Source: Colwellia sp. Arc7-D (GTDB taxonomy: Bacteria > Pseudomonadota > Gammaproteobacteria > Enterobacterales > Alteromonadaceae). Taken from it: a DNA stretch of 64,000 nt. The position numbers and the translations under genes were made by a program. Under the pieces are notes generated by a model. The model was not told where the DNA came from and did not search any database. It was given only the letters and a program-made list of their open reading frames with translations. Below, piece by piece: positions 41,201-49,232 of this stretch. Where the stretch lies: positions 3,224,001 to 3,288,000 of the forward strand of contig NZ_CP028924.1 of the NCBI RefSeq assembly GCF_003061515.1, read 5' to 3'. Every line of letters begins with the position of its first letter. The stretch's first letter is position 1.

Positions 41201-41710
41201 GTTTCGACCATTGCTCAAGCCAATAGTGCCGATATATTCATGGCCTACAAGCAATCAACAACCTCATTGCAACGTTATGCGTTAAGTTATAACGCCTATG
41301 CTAGTGATATGGTTTCAGCATTAGATGAACCTGCATACACCAATACAGCCTTTGTTAGCTTATCAAGCTTTGTCATAAATCATGAAGGCAGTACAATTTA
41401 TAGTGCTAATAGCACTTCTGAGTGGGCAGGTTTTGACGGGACAACCTATACTGATAATGGCTTATTGCACGATAATGTTAATATCCAAACCATTAACACA
41501 ACCATAGATGCTCATGACAATAGTTACTTCTATCGTTTTGATCCAACCCAAGGAATGACATTAACTAAATATAATGCGGCTCAGGTTGAGCTTTGGACTG
41601 AATTAATAATTGCCGAAGGCTCCAGACAGCATTATTTTATGCCTGAGTATCAACGCGTACTTATCTATGATGCGAGTACATTGTCCTTAAAGTTGCGCTC
41701 TCATCAATAA
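38213..41710 (+). CDS. Large surface lipoprotein with BACON-like modules and internal duplication
   Basis: This 1165-residue protein starts with a lipoprotein signal (lipobox LQAC, Cys24), so it is probably outer-membrane anchored. It contains repeated beta-rich units of about 90 residues with a conserved Trp-Leu core resembling BACON domains (VPWLNVEKS, ATWLTLTPN, APWLILTQQ, VNWLSLSSD). It is built as two halves, each two such modules plus a propeller-like segment: compare IVHPDASKLLAKAIET with VVHPDGSMLLASNSET, and SFDGTTFTDNGVL with GFDGTTYTDNGLL. The second half begins near residue 650. BACON-like modules often bind carbohydrate or mucin or act as spacers. No neighbouring glycan genes support a specific role, and the ligand is unknown. 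Confidence 0.85.
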   Translation: MKGQMKNMRLMLVILFSSLFLQACGGSNEKVPTFTVGSSVSSVAFTNEFLQTETHTIAVDVTFDGSGLLLGFAPTAQPVAWLNYRIENLTDNSATLHIDVVNADRINADLYGTTLRLTSGDTTTTNFAHADINVSLLVWQAVTFDDTYGVESIAAKTIQLSASEDNLSLASSVPWLNVEKSFLDGVTTITATPNLSDFTGSGFFPATIDITSPLGTTKYPVELSLDNIHLFADKATVALAETGNINNTQAVLNINSNSVLPWGWQASTEATWLTLTPNNDSNQLTITADSSLLTTDEITTAEITLSGNDETTAIADTIQVSFYKSEINTENNTLSIVANTDGIATNPLLPQYYVAVNNELRSYHLYTNELLSTTVISPVDTELEQLIVHPDASKLLAKAIETTVIDENTTETTTHRYQIDLSDMSIIELADIDITNEPVKFIRIDGRYFLTTAILEFADENLVRQGFDGPNAFFARAFNVAEKNQALFALDVSAGDESMSIKRIDVSVNDFSRNPITTSISHSYRPELLGENEQINDFYVTADEQNIYAISPTSQWISFDGTTFTDNGVLNSDSTVINLALAHTANDRPHYVIFDPEAGFKVDVYNEQQVIANSIALGSNQPSSILIANGDKRAVLPSSSANTIDVINLSQFSSSLESLAFTTNFGDSAIAQQTLTLTNIGADWQATASAPWLILTQQTDENGDIILIDIDRSLITGWGLMSASISIFDPASGTTKVITVELAIDAIRLSSNFPALAFNSLATEQTLVHTVDILTNSEATIAWQANTDVNWLSLSSDANNNTLTITGIPANLSSDGVHNAVITLTPTAEGTALPGSINITFNKGTIDSADVDIANISVNSSGTVLDPMRPYVYIASGDKINTYHVISGALINSTTSPLAGIDLTNLVVHPDGSMLLASNSETYVDEDELEQTRVNHYQFDLNSYQFNQIDNDNITIEYRPIMIKMIAGVPLVLTQTLEYADLNLVRQFWDQENAYFVSTIAQANSADIFMAYKQSTTSLQRYALSYNAYASDMVSALDEPAYTNTAFVSLSSFVINHEGSTIYSANSTSEWAGFDGTTYTDNGLLHDNVNIQTINTTIDAHDNSYFYRFDPTQGMTLTKYNAAQVELWTELIIAEGSRQHYFMPEYQRVLIYDASTLSLKLRSHQ

Positions 41711-41752
41711 CTATGGCTAAAAGTCATTAGCATTATTTGATTGAAGAAACTG

Positions 41753-41778
41753 AAAAACCGCATATATGCGGTTTTTTT
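41753..41778 (+). terminator. Terminator after the large lipoprotein
   Basis: AAAAACCGCATA and TATGCGGTTTTTTT form a compact stem with an A/T-flanked structure about 45 nt after the stop codon. Confidence 0.93.
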
Positions 41779-42174
41779 ATATCGAAATTATAGCAAGCTG
41801 CTTGTAAAGCTAACGCTTTATTTAACAAGTAAATTATTAAATAAAAAATCTCTACAGACAAAATTAACGTTGAGCTAAAAAGCGATGTATACCTTTAAAA
41901 GTAAACCTTAATTCTTAGTACATTTAATTGAGGATGAGAAAAATTATGTTATTTTTTCAATACTTAATTATGTAAACAAATCATTTATATCAACAACTCA
42001 TTAAGTTTTTAAAGAATAATCATGGCTTTTATTCTATATTAATAATGTGACTATCAACTTGAGGCGATTGTTCAAGTAAAGTTATCACTTAGCATAAATA
42101 AAACTAAAATTAAGCGATTCTAGCTTGTTTTTTAGTCCAATTTAAAAATACTGTAATAATTTCAGGAAGATAAT
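41779..42174. other. Intergenic region before the MscS gene
   Basis: About 396 nt of AT-rich sequence with no gene, hairpin or operator that I can support. It should contain the MscS promoter. Confidence 0.35.
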
Positions 42175-42990
42175 ATGAATACAGATGAAGTTGTAAGTCA
42201 AATGACTCAAATGGCCGTTTTTTACGGACCAAAATTGATTGGTGCGATCCTAGTATGGATCATTGGTGGATGGGTAATAGGCATCATTGGCAACGTATTT
42301 AAAACCACCCTAAAAAAAGGAGGTACTGATCCGTCTTTAATGCCATTTTTAACCGGCATTGTTAACGGGCTTTTAAAAGTTCTTTTAGTGCTAACAGCCT
42401 TAGGTATGTTAGGCATTGAAATGACCTCTTTCATCGCTATATTAGGTGCTGCAGGTTTAGCTGTTGGTTTGGCTATGTCAGGAACGCTGCAGAATTTTTC
42501 TGGTGGTGTAATGATCTTGATTTTCAAACCATTTAAAGTGGGTGATGTTATAGATGCACAAGGTTATGTGGGTACTGTTTCTCAGATTCAAATTTTCAAT
42601 ACCATTTTAAAAACGCCTGATAATAAAACCATCATTATCCCTAATGGAGGCCTATCAACTTCATCAATGGTTAACTATTCAACAGAAGCGAAGAGACGTG
42701 TTGATTGGACAATTGGCGTTGGTTACGGTGATGATCTAGATAAAGCTAGAGAAGTTATTAAGCGATTATGTGATGAAGATGAGCGTATTTTAAAAGACCC
42801 TGAAGTATTTATTGCAGTTTCAGCATTAGCTGATAGCTCAGTAAATTTTGCTGTTAGAGCTTGGGTAAACGCGCCTGATTATTGGGGTGTATACTTCCAA
42901 ATGAATGAAAAAGTTTATAAAACATTTGCAAACGAAGGGCTAAACATTCCTTTCCCACAAATGGATGTTCACATTCACAAAGATGCCTAA
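42175..42990 (+). CDS. mscS: Small-conductance mechanosensitive channel MscS
   Basis: MscS opens under membrane tension to release solutes on hypo-osmotic shock. The 271-residue protein has three transmembrane helices (about 17-38, 60-82 and the pore helix GAAGLAVGLAMSGTLQNFSGG with the Gly/Ala packing pattern), then the beta domain (PFKVGDVIDAQGYVGTVSQIQIFNT) and alpha/beta vestibule. Length matches E. coli MscS. An AGGAAG ribosome-binding site precedes the ATG. Confidence 0.96.
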   Translation: MNTDEVVSQMTQMAVFYGPKLIGAILVWIIGGWVIGIIGNVFKTTLKKGGTDPSLMPFLTGIVNGLLKVLLVLTALGMLGIEMTSFIAILGAAGLAVGLAMSGTLQNFSGGVMILIFKPFKVGDVIDAQGYVGTVSQIQIFNTILKTPDNKTIIIPNGGLSTSSMVNYSTEAKRRVDWTIGVGYGDDLDKAREVIKRLCDEDERILKDPEVFIAVSALADSSVNFAVRAWVNAPDYWGVYFQMNEKVYKTFANEGLNIPFPQMDVHIHKDA

Positions 42991-43116
42991 TATTTAAAAG
43001 CACATCTTTGATAAAAAAGTTATCGTCGTTAGTCGGAGAGTTTTTACCATTAACGGATGTTGTCATAACGTAATTTTATGACGATGATACTGATAACAAG
43101 CTTGAACTCAAAACAT

Positions 43117-43151
43117 AAAGCGCTATCCAATTTTTTGGTTAGCGCTTTTTT
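43117..43151. terminator. Bidirectional terminator between mscS and hydrolase
   Basis: AAAGCGCTA pairs with TAGCGCTTT, with an additional inner CC/GG pair, followed by a T-run on the plus strand. It serves mscS and possibly the convergent hydrolase gene. Confidence 0.85.
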
Positions 43152-43171
43152 ATATGAATAAATCACCTTAA

Positions 43172-44050
43172 TTACTTAGCCTTACATTTAGTGTTCAAAA
43201 AATTCTGTGTAGTACTAATTAATTCAGTGCGAGAGGAGTTAAAGCTATGGTCGTCATCAATCAGTTTATAGGTTACATCACTGTTATTTGTTTTAACTAA
43301 AGCCTCTAGTAGTGGTTCTATATGTGACTTTAATGGAATAACATCGGTATCAGCAGCAATAAGTAATACTGACCGACCATTAAGGGTATTCACTCTTCTG
43401 ACCAAATTGAGTGCTTTTGCGTGTGTCTTCAACTCTTGTTTAGCTTTATCGCCTGACCAACCATTTAACATAAATAAGCTGTCACTGTATTCTAACCAAG
43501 GAATAGTAGTGTTGGGATCATCTATAATGCCTACGTCACCCACTCCGAGGTTAGCACCGTCATATGCAACAGCGCAATTAACTGATTGATTATCTAATAT
43601 CCCTGCGATAGCTAAATGCCCGCCCATGCTATGGCCAATAATGGAGATTAAATTGCGATCAATATTAAGTGCTTTGGCATTGGCTTCATCGCTAATAAAC
43701 TGCAACACTGTCTGTACATCTTGCTCAGCATTTAAAAATGAAAACTCGCCTTCACTCCCCCACGCTCCACGATAATGAAAAAAGACTACATTCCAACCGA
43801 TACTGCGTAGTGCCTGAGCAACATCCAAATTCTTTTCATTACCCGGATAACCATGTAATAACAACACAGTTGGATGCGGCCCTATACCTGCCGCTTGATA
43901 AATAAAGCCTGACATACGATCGCCACCAGCGTTAAAAGTAAGCTCTTTTGTACTTGCAGGGTAATTGTTAGCGGCTTTTGCATACGTTGTATTTGATAAG
44001 CTGATTAGTAATAAAGTAATGAATAAGTTTAACGTAAAAGAAAATTTCAT
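43172..44050 (-). CDS. Secreted alpha/beta hydrolase
   Basis: This 292-residue protein has a signal peptide (FSFTLNLFITLLLISLSNTTYA) and an alpha/beta-hydrolase core. The oxyanion region is VLLLHGYPGNEKN, the nucleophile elbow is IGHSMGGH, a likely acid is in AADTDVIPL, and the catalytic His is in DDDHSFNSS. The fold resembles dienelactone hydrolase or BAAT-type esterases and peptidases. The substrate is unknown. It is separated by 129 nt from the upstream aspartyl-protease-like gene on the same strand. Confidence 0.88.
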   Translation of the reverse strand: MKFSFTLNLFITLLLISLSNTTYAKAANNYPASTKELTFNAGGDRMSGFIYQAAGIGPHPTVLLLHGYPGNEKNLDVAQALRSIGWNVVFFHYRGAWGSEGEFSFLNAEQDVQTVLQFISDEANAKALNIDRNLISIIGHSMGGHLAIAGILDNQSVNCAVAYDGANLGVGDVGIIDDPNTTIPWLEYSDSLFMLNGWSGDKAKQELKTHAKALNLVRRVNTLNGRSVLLIAADTDVIPLKSHIEPLLEALVKTNNSDVTYKLIDDDHSFNSSRTELISTTQNFLNTKCKAK

Positions 44051-44179
44051 AGCTTTGCCTTAAATGAAAGAGTAATTAAAACACCTAAAAATGAAGGTGT
44101 ATAAGAATGAACCTTTGCAATAAATTGCTGAATTTTATTCTAAACTAAAAATTTTTTATACTTGATAATGTATTGGCAA

Positions 44180-45103
44180 TTATTCAGGTAAACCAATATG
44201 AGCGTGTCCACCTTTATAATCAACAGTAATTAAAAAGTGTTTAAGCACGTCGTAGCCAATTATACCCTGGACTTTCTTACCTTTAAGTCTTGAGCCTGTT
44301 TTTTCGTATTGACTATCTAAATATGAATTTTTCCCTTCAGCAGGAATGGTCACAAGTACATTTTCTAACTCAAAAGGACCAAACTGCAATAGTGGAATTC
44401 TAAAGCTTTCAGTTTCTATTGTAGCGTTAACACCTTTTGATACTGTTGACTTACGATCTCCTCCTGATAACCAACCCAGTTTACTAGCGACTTTGCGTTC
44501 AACAACCATTCCGCCAGCATTACCAGTATCAAGTATCATCCATAAATGCCTATCATCAGGCAGACCAATTTTAACTATTGGCATTCCTGTACCCTTTTGA
44601 CTTTGGATCTCAATATTTTTAAATTTAGCCACTTCAACAGAATCTTGAGTGATCAAACGTATTTTTTCATTAGGATAATCTAATTGAACGACAAAACTAT
44701 TGAAAAAACCCGATCCAAGTAACAGGCCATTAGTGTGATAGCCTAAATTAATTTCTGCAACTTTGTTAAGTTCAGTCGCGATGCCAAAAAAACTAACAGG
44801 TACATTTCTATATGTAGTTTTCTTATCAACCCCGAAAACGCCTCTGACTTTTATCATGCTGCCTTTATCAAACATTAAATCGTGTTTAGCAATAAAAGCT
44901 TTATTAACGGCATTGAGTTGAGCCCCCGTATCTAGGATGGCAAAGGTATCAATGCCTTTAATGCTTACAGGAATTTTAACGTGGCCACCTTCTAGATTAA
45001 AATCAATCCAATCGGTTACACCAGCATTACATTTGAGTGTTAAAAATAAGAAAATGCTCGATAGTAATATTTTCAAAGTTAGTCCTTTAAGTTTATAGTC
45101 CAT
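44180..45103 (-). CDS. Secreted retropepsin-like aspartyl protease with two DTG motifs
   Basis: This 307-residue protein has a signal sequence (LKILLSSIFLFLTLKCNA) and two lobes, each with a catalytic DTG: FAILDTGAQLNAV (about residue 57) and WMILDTGNAGGMV (about residue 191). Most bacterial clan-AA proteases have one DTG and dimerise; two in one chain suggests a monomeric pepsin-like arrangement or a duplication. The C-terminus ends LKHFLITVDYKGGHAHIGLP, as in aspartyl-protease-domain families. The substrate is unknown, probably periplasmic. Confidence 0.82.
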   Translation of the reverse strand: MDYKLKGLTLKILLSSIFLFLTLKCNAGVTDWIDFNLEGGHVKIPVSIKGIDTFAILDTGAQLNAVNKAFIAKHDLMFDKGSMIKVRGVFGVDKKTTYRNVPVSFFGIATELNKVAEINLGYHTNGLLLGSGFFNSFVVQLDYPNEKIRLITQDSVEVAKFKNIEIQSQKGTGMPIVKIGLPDDRHLWMILDTGNAGGMVVERKVASKLGWLSGGDRKSTVSKGVNATIETESFRIPLLQFGPFELENVLVTIPAEGKNSYLDSQYEKTGSRLKGKKVQGIIGYDVLKHFLITVDYKGGHAHIGLPE

Positions 45104-45189
45104 TAAAATACGTTTTATTTTGTATCGTTAACTTTTGTATCTTCACTTCATTAAAAATTAAGTGAAGTCGTTATTAACGTCGAATAAAA

Positions 45190-45231
45190 AAACCTAATAT
45201 TAAGCGTTAAAAAGCGTTTAATATTAGGTTT
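45190..45231 (-). terminator. Long hairpin between metallo-beta-lactamase-fold gene and aspartyl protease gene
   Basis: AAACCTAATATTAA and TTAATATTAGGTTT form a perfect 14-bp stem around a 14-nt loop. It follows the upstream minus-strand gene; the A-run before it gives a T-run on the minus strand, so it can terminate. Confidence 0.8.
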
Positions 45232-45311
45232 ATGCTTCATCAATACTTTACATTTTTTCGAGTAGGTATTGATTAATATTACCTTGTAATATTGCCTTGT
45301 AAAATTGTTAC

Positions 45312-46172
45312 TTACTGCAAATCTGCGACTAAGGTTTTAAGCCATTTTTCTTCAGTAATAAATGCCCAAGACAAATGTTTATATTTTTCACCAATACCGT
45401 CGGTAAGTATTTGCTGCTCAGATTTGCCTGCGGCCAATGCTGTAGAAACTTTATTAATACTAAACTCCATCATTTCAGCAAAGGCTAATAAACTCTTTTT
45501 GTCGGTTAAATTGCCGTGCCCTGGAATAATTACCACATCATCAGATGTATTTTTTAGCATGTGTTTAACACCGGCTAAATACCCTTTAACACTGCCGCCA
45601 CTTTTTAAATCGACATAAGGAAAACCAACTTCAAAAAATAAATCCCCCGTATGCAATACATTGGCTTTTTTAAAGTAAACATAAGTGTCACCATCAGTAT
45701 GACCTTTTGGTAAATGTGTTAACTGAACTTCTTCATTATCTAAATAAATAGTAATACCGTCTTTGTAAGTTACCACAGGTAAACTTTCAGTATGATGATC
45801 GGTTTTATTACTCAAACGATTACGAACATTTTCATGAGCAAATATCGGCGCTTTATGTGAGAAGAATTTGTTACTACCAGTATGATCGCCATGAAAATGG
45901 GTGTTGATAACATACTTAAGCTCTTTATCTTCTATGCCCTTCATCGCGGCTTCAATTTTTTCTGCTAATGGAGCAAATTTATCATCAACCAGCAATAAAC
46001 CTTTATCTGTAGCTAATACACCAATATTACCTCCCGGACCTTGTAACATATAAACGTTACCCGCTGCAGGTTGTACCGTTATTTCTGCTTCTGCCATTTC
46101 TTGAGCACTGGTTGACACGCTCACAACAGCACTCAAAAGTATTGTTATTGCTACTAGAGATTTTTTAAACAT
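45312..46172 (-). CDS. Periplasmic metallo-beta-lactamase-fold hydrolase
   Basis: This 286-residue protein has a signal peptide (KKSLVAITILLSAVVSVSTSA) and the metal motif THFHGDHTG (His92, His94, Asp96, His97), with later ligands in KGHTDGDTYV, LHTGDLFF and VVIIPGHG. The layout is that of the glyoxalase-II/SoxH-like hydrolases rather than true beta-lactamases. Its role is unknown. The two neighbouring downstream genes (aspartyl protease and hydrolase) are also exported, but strong hairpins separate the transcripts. Confidence 0.9.
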   Translation of the reverse strand: MFKKSLVAITILLSAVVSVSTSAQEMAEAEITVQPAAGNVYMLQGPGGNIGVLATDKGLLLVDDKFAPLAEKIEAAMKGIEDKELKYVINTHFHGDHTGSNKFFSHKAPIFAHENVRNRLSNKTDHHTESLPVVTYKDGITIYLDNEEVQLTHLPKGHTDGDTYVYFKKANVLHTGDLFFEVGFPYVDLKSGGSVKGYLAGVKHMLKNTSDDVVIIPGHGNLTDKKSLLAFAEMMEFSINKVSTALAAGKSEQQILTDGIGEKYKHLSWAFITEEKWLKTLVADLQ

Positions 46173-46402
46173 AATTACCCTATTGTATTTAGTATGTTGG
46201 ACTTGAAAATTTGATATTAATTAAACGCAAAAGCCATTAATAAAACTATGCCTACATATTACCCTTACAAACAAAATTAATACTACTTAATTAAGTCGGT
46301 ATAAATAATAATTCGCTCATAATTCTAAAGCACCGTTTAGATATCTATACAAAGGTAATGTAAAAATTAAGGATGAGTTAACTTAAAAGCGCTAGAGCAG
46401 AG

Positions 46403-47476
46403 CTAGAACAAGTCTAGCTGACTCTGATTATCAATACTATTGTGCTCAGAAAAACCCAATGACAAACCAATTAATCGAACTTTTCGATTATTAGCTCTTG
46501 TCATAGCCTTTTGAAATAGCTCGATAAAAATAGCTTCAAGACAATCTTTAGATTGCATATCAACGGTGGTTTGCTGAAAGTCGGCAAATTTAATTTTTAC
46601 CGTTTGTTTACTGATTTGCCGATCGTCATGTTTTGCTAAGCGTAATTTAAGCTTGCTGAATAAACTTAAAAGTATCACTTGGCATTGTTCGATAGAATCA
46701 ATATCTTCTGCCATTGTTTTTTCTATCGCTAGTGACTTTCTAACACGTGATGTTTCAAGCGCTCTATCGTCGATACCAAAACTTCGTTGGAATAACGCAT
46801 TCGCAAACTTACCAACAATAGTGTGAAGCTTTGCAACAGAGCTTGCCCTAACATCCGCGCAACTTTCAAAACCATAGGCTTTTAGTTTTTCACTGGTTTT
46901 TGGCCCTATACCTGGGATTTTTTTCAACGATAAGTTTTCAACAAATGTACTAATATCCTCAGGAGCAACAACACATTGTCCATTAGGCTTATTTTCATCA
47001 CTGGCAATTTTAGCTAAAAACTTATTAGGGGCAATACCAGCAGAAGCGGTAAGGTTTAGCTCATTATAAATATCGCGTCGAATTTGTTCAGCAATTAAAG
47101 TAGCACTGCCAAAAAACAAAGGAGAGTCGGTAACATCAAGATAAGCTTCATCAAGTGACAAAGGTTCAATTAAGTCAGTATAACGTAAGAATATAGCTCT
47201 GATTTGTTGTGACACTTGCTGATAAACTGACATTCGGCCATTAACAATAATCAGTTCAGGGCAAAGCGCCTTCGCCCTTGCATTTGGCATAGCTGAACGT
47301 ACACCAAACTCGCGCGCTTTATAATTACAAGTGCAAAGTACACTGCGCGGTCCGTTTCCACCTACAGCAATGGGAACATTGCGCCATTCAGGATTATCAC
47401 GCATTTCCACTGCAGCGTAAAAGCAGTCCATGTCGATATGGATTATCTTTTTCTGTGAGTGGCTAGTTCTAATCAT
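46403..47476 (-). CDS. dinB: DNA polymerase IV
   Basis: DinB is a Y-family translesion polymerase. The 357-residue protein has the catalytic motifs HIDMDCFYAAVE (Asp15) and SLDEAYLD (Asp109, Glu110), the helix-hairpin-helix LKKIPGIGPKTSEKL, and ends with a beta-clamp-binding tail (QSQLDLF). A perfect LexA box lies 54 nt upstream, so SOS induction is expected. Confidence 0.97.
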   Translation of the reverse strand: MIRTSHSQKKIIHIDMDCFYAAVEMRDNPEWRNVPIAVGGNGPRSVLCTCNYKAREFGVRSAMPNARAKALCPELIIVNGRMSVYQQVSQQIRAIFLRYTDLIEPLSLDEAYLDVTDSPLFFGSATLIAEQIRRDIYNELNLTASAGIAPNKFLAKIASDENKPNGQCVVAPEDISTFVENLSLKKIPGIGPKTSEKLKAYGFESCADVRASSVAKLHTIVGKFANALFQRSFGIDDRALETSRVRKSLAIEKTMAEDIDSIEQCQVILLSLFSKLKLRLAKHDDRQISKQTVKIKFADFQQTTVDMQSKDCLEAIFIELFQKAMTRANNRKVRLIGLSLGFSEHNSIDNQSQLDLF

Positions 47477-47529
47477 TTATCATTCCATTTAATAATAAAC
47501 TGTATTTATATTAACTTAATTACACATAG

Positions 47530-47545
47530 CTGTATAAAAACACAG
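47530..47545. promoter_or_regulatory. LexA (SOS) box upstream of dinB
   Basis: CTGTATAAAAACACAG fits CTGT-N8-ACAG exactly and has the A/T-rich centre typical of strong LexA sites. It lies 54-69 nt upstream of the dinB start. Confidence 0.88.
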
Positions 47546-47727
47546 TCACTTTACCATATGAAAAAATTACGTCAATACGCGAGTATCAAACAATAATAAA
47601 ATTGGAACATTCAGCTTTGTAAAATATGTCAGATAAGCATCAGAACTGACGATTTAAGAATTGAAAGGTTATTTGATGTAACTATTTTCGGCAGACATAA
47701 TTGATGAGTAAAAATTTAATAAATACA

Positions 47728-47767
47728 CTGTCTATAATAACTATTTTTTTATAGTCATTATAGACAG
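47728..47767. terminator. Long hairpin between nhaD and dinB
   Basis: CTGTCTATAATAACTAT pairs with ATAGTCATTATAGACAG at 16 of 17 positions over a 6-nt T loop. It lies 44 nt downstream of the nhaD stop. There is no long terminal T-run, so it may be a terminator, an mRNA 3'-end stabiliser, or part of the dinB upstream region. Confidence 0.6.
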
Positions 47768-47810
47768 TTAAACGCTTTTAAATATTCAGTTTATGTAAAC
47801 TAAAACCATA

Positions 47811-49232
47811 TTAGCCATTAATTAAAAAGTGTACAGCAATACTTGCCGCATAACCTAAAGCGATAGCCCAGCTCCACTTTAAGTGGCCTATAAAGGAATA
47901 AACGCCTTTGGTTTGTCCCATTAAGGCGACACCGGCTGCTGATCCTATTGATAATAAACTACCACCAACACCTGCTGTCATGGTGACTAATAACCATTGT
48001 TGAAGATCCATCGCAGGGTTCATACTCAACACGGCAAATACGACAGGAATATTATCTACAATGGCCGATAGTACGCCGACAGCAATGTTGGCATACGTTG
48101 GACTCCAATTACTGTATAGCGCTTCAGAAACTAAGCTTAAGTAGCCCATAAAACCTAAACCGCCAACACACATCACTACGCCGTAGAAAAACAGTAAAGT
48201 GTCCCATTCTGCACGGGCGATTTTGTCAAAAATGTCAAAAGGTATGATGTTGCCTAGCTTTTTCAACTCTTCAGAGTCATTTTCAGCTTCGGCTTTATTA
48301 CGTTTTTTATCTAAAGAGCGTGGTAGGCTCATACGTAAATAAAAACCAAAGAACTTTAAGTAACCCAAGCCCATCATCATACCTAACACTGGAGGCATGT
48401 TAACAACACTATGGCATAGTACAGCAGTAGCTATGGTCAGAATAAACAAGGCAACTATCCTTTTTGCTCCGCGTTTAATCTTAAAAGTTTCACTCACATC
48501 GGGTGTCGATTTTTCGTTGGAAATGAAAAAGCTCATGATGATTGCTGGCACTAAAAAGTTTACTAATGATGGAATAAACAACACGATAAATTGTTCAAAT
48601 TTAACTAGCCCTGATTGCCAAATCATTAAGGTAGTAATATCACCAAACGGACTAAAAACACCACCGGCGTTAGCTGCGACAACAATATTAATACAAGCTA
48701 TATTGATAAATTTTTTATCATTCGATGCTACTTTTAATATAATGGCGCACATCAACATGGCGGTAGTTAGGTTATTAGCAAAAGAAGAAATGGCGAATGC
48801 TAAAACACCTGTCAGCCAAAACAAAGAACGTAAACTTAAGCCTTTTGACACCATCCACAAACGTAAGCCATCAAAAATACCGCGCTCTTCCATGGCATTA
48901 ATATAGGTCATTGCTACTAATAGAAATAATAATAGCTGAGCATATTCAAGCAAGTTATGGTTAAAGGCTTCTTCTGCCTCAATAGGAACACCATGCTGGG
49001 TATAAACCCAGCCAATAATTAGCCAAATAATACCCGCAGCGACGAGTACAGGTTTGGACTTTCTTAAGTGTATAACGTCCTCACCAATAACCAACACGTA
49101 AGCAATTGAAAAAAGAATGATGGCCGTAAGACCAAATATTGAATTGGTTAAATCAATACTGCCTGGGCCTGCTGCCCAAGACGATGTAGAAATACAAAAA
49201 AGTGACAAGATTAATAATATTTTTTTAAACAT
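47811..49232 (-). CDS. nhaD: Sodium/proton antiporter NhaD
   Basis: NhaD exports sodium in exchange for protons at high pH and salinity and is common in marine gammaproteobacteria. The 473-residue protein begins with a signal-like helix and has about 12 hydrophobic segments. Conserved features are FANNLTTAMLMCAIILK, GGVFSPFGDITTLMIW and the C-terminal VDNIPVVFAVLSM followed by GGSLLSIGSAAGVALMG, the ArsB/NhaD superfamily core. An inverted repeat lies 40-75 nt upstream of the start. Confidence 0.93.
   Translation of the reverse strand: MFKKILLILSLFCISTSSWAAGPGSIDLTNSIFGLTAIILFSIAYVLVIGEDVIHLRKSKPVLVAAGIIWLIIGWVYTQHGVPIEAEEAFNHNLLEYAQLLLFLLVAMTYINAMEERGIFDGLRLWMVSKGLSLRSLFWLTGVLAFAISSFANNLTTAMLMCAIILKVASNDKKFINIACINIVVAANAGGVFSPFGDITTLMIWQSGLVKFEQFIVLFIPSLVNFLVPAIIMSFFISNEKSTPDVSETFKIKRGAKRIVALFILTIATAVLCHSVVNMPPVLGMMMGLGYLKFFGFYLRMSLPRSLDKKRNKAEAENDSEELKKLGNIIPFDIFDKIARAEWDTLLFFYGVVMCVGGLGFMGYLSLVSEALYSNWSPTYANIAVGVLSAIVDNIPVVFAVLSMNPAMDLQQWLLVTMTAGVGGSLLSIGSAAGVALMGQTKGVYSFIGHLKWSWAIALGYAASIAVHFLING

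Noticed and set aside
48397..48906. 169-codon plus-strand frame inside nhaD
   Set aside because: Antisense shadow of a clear membrane transporter gene.
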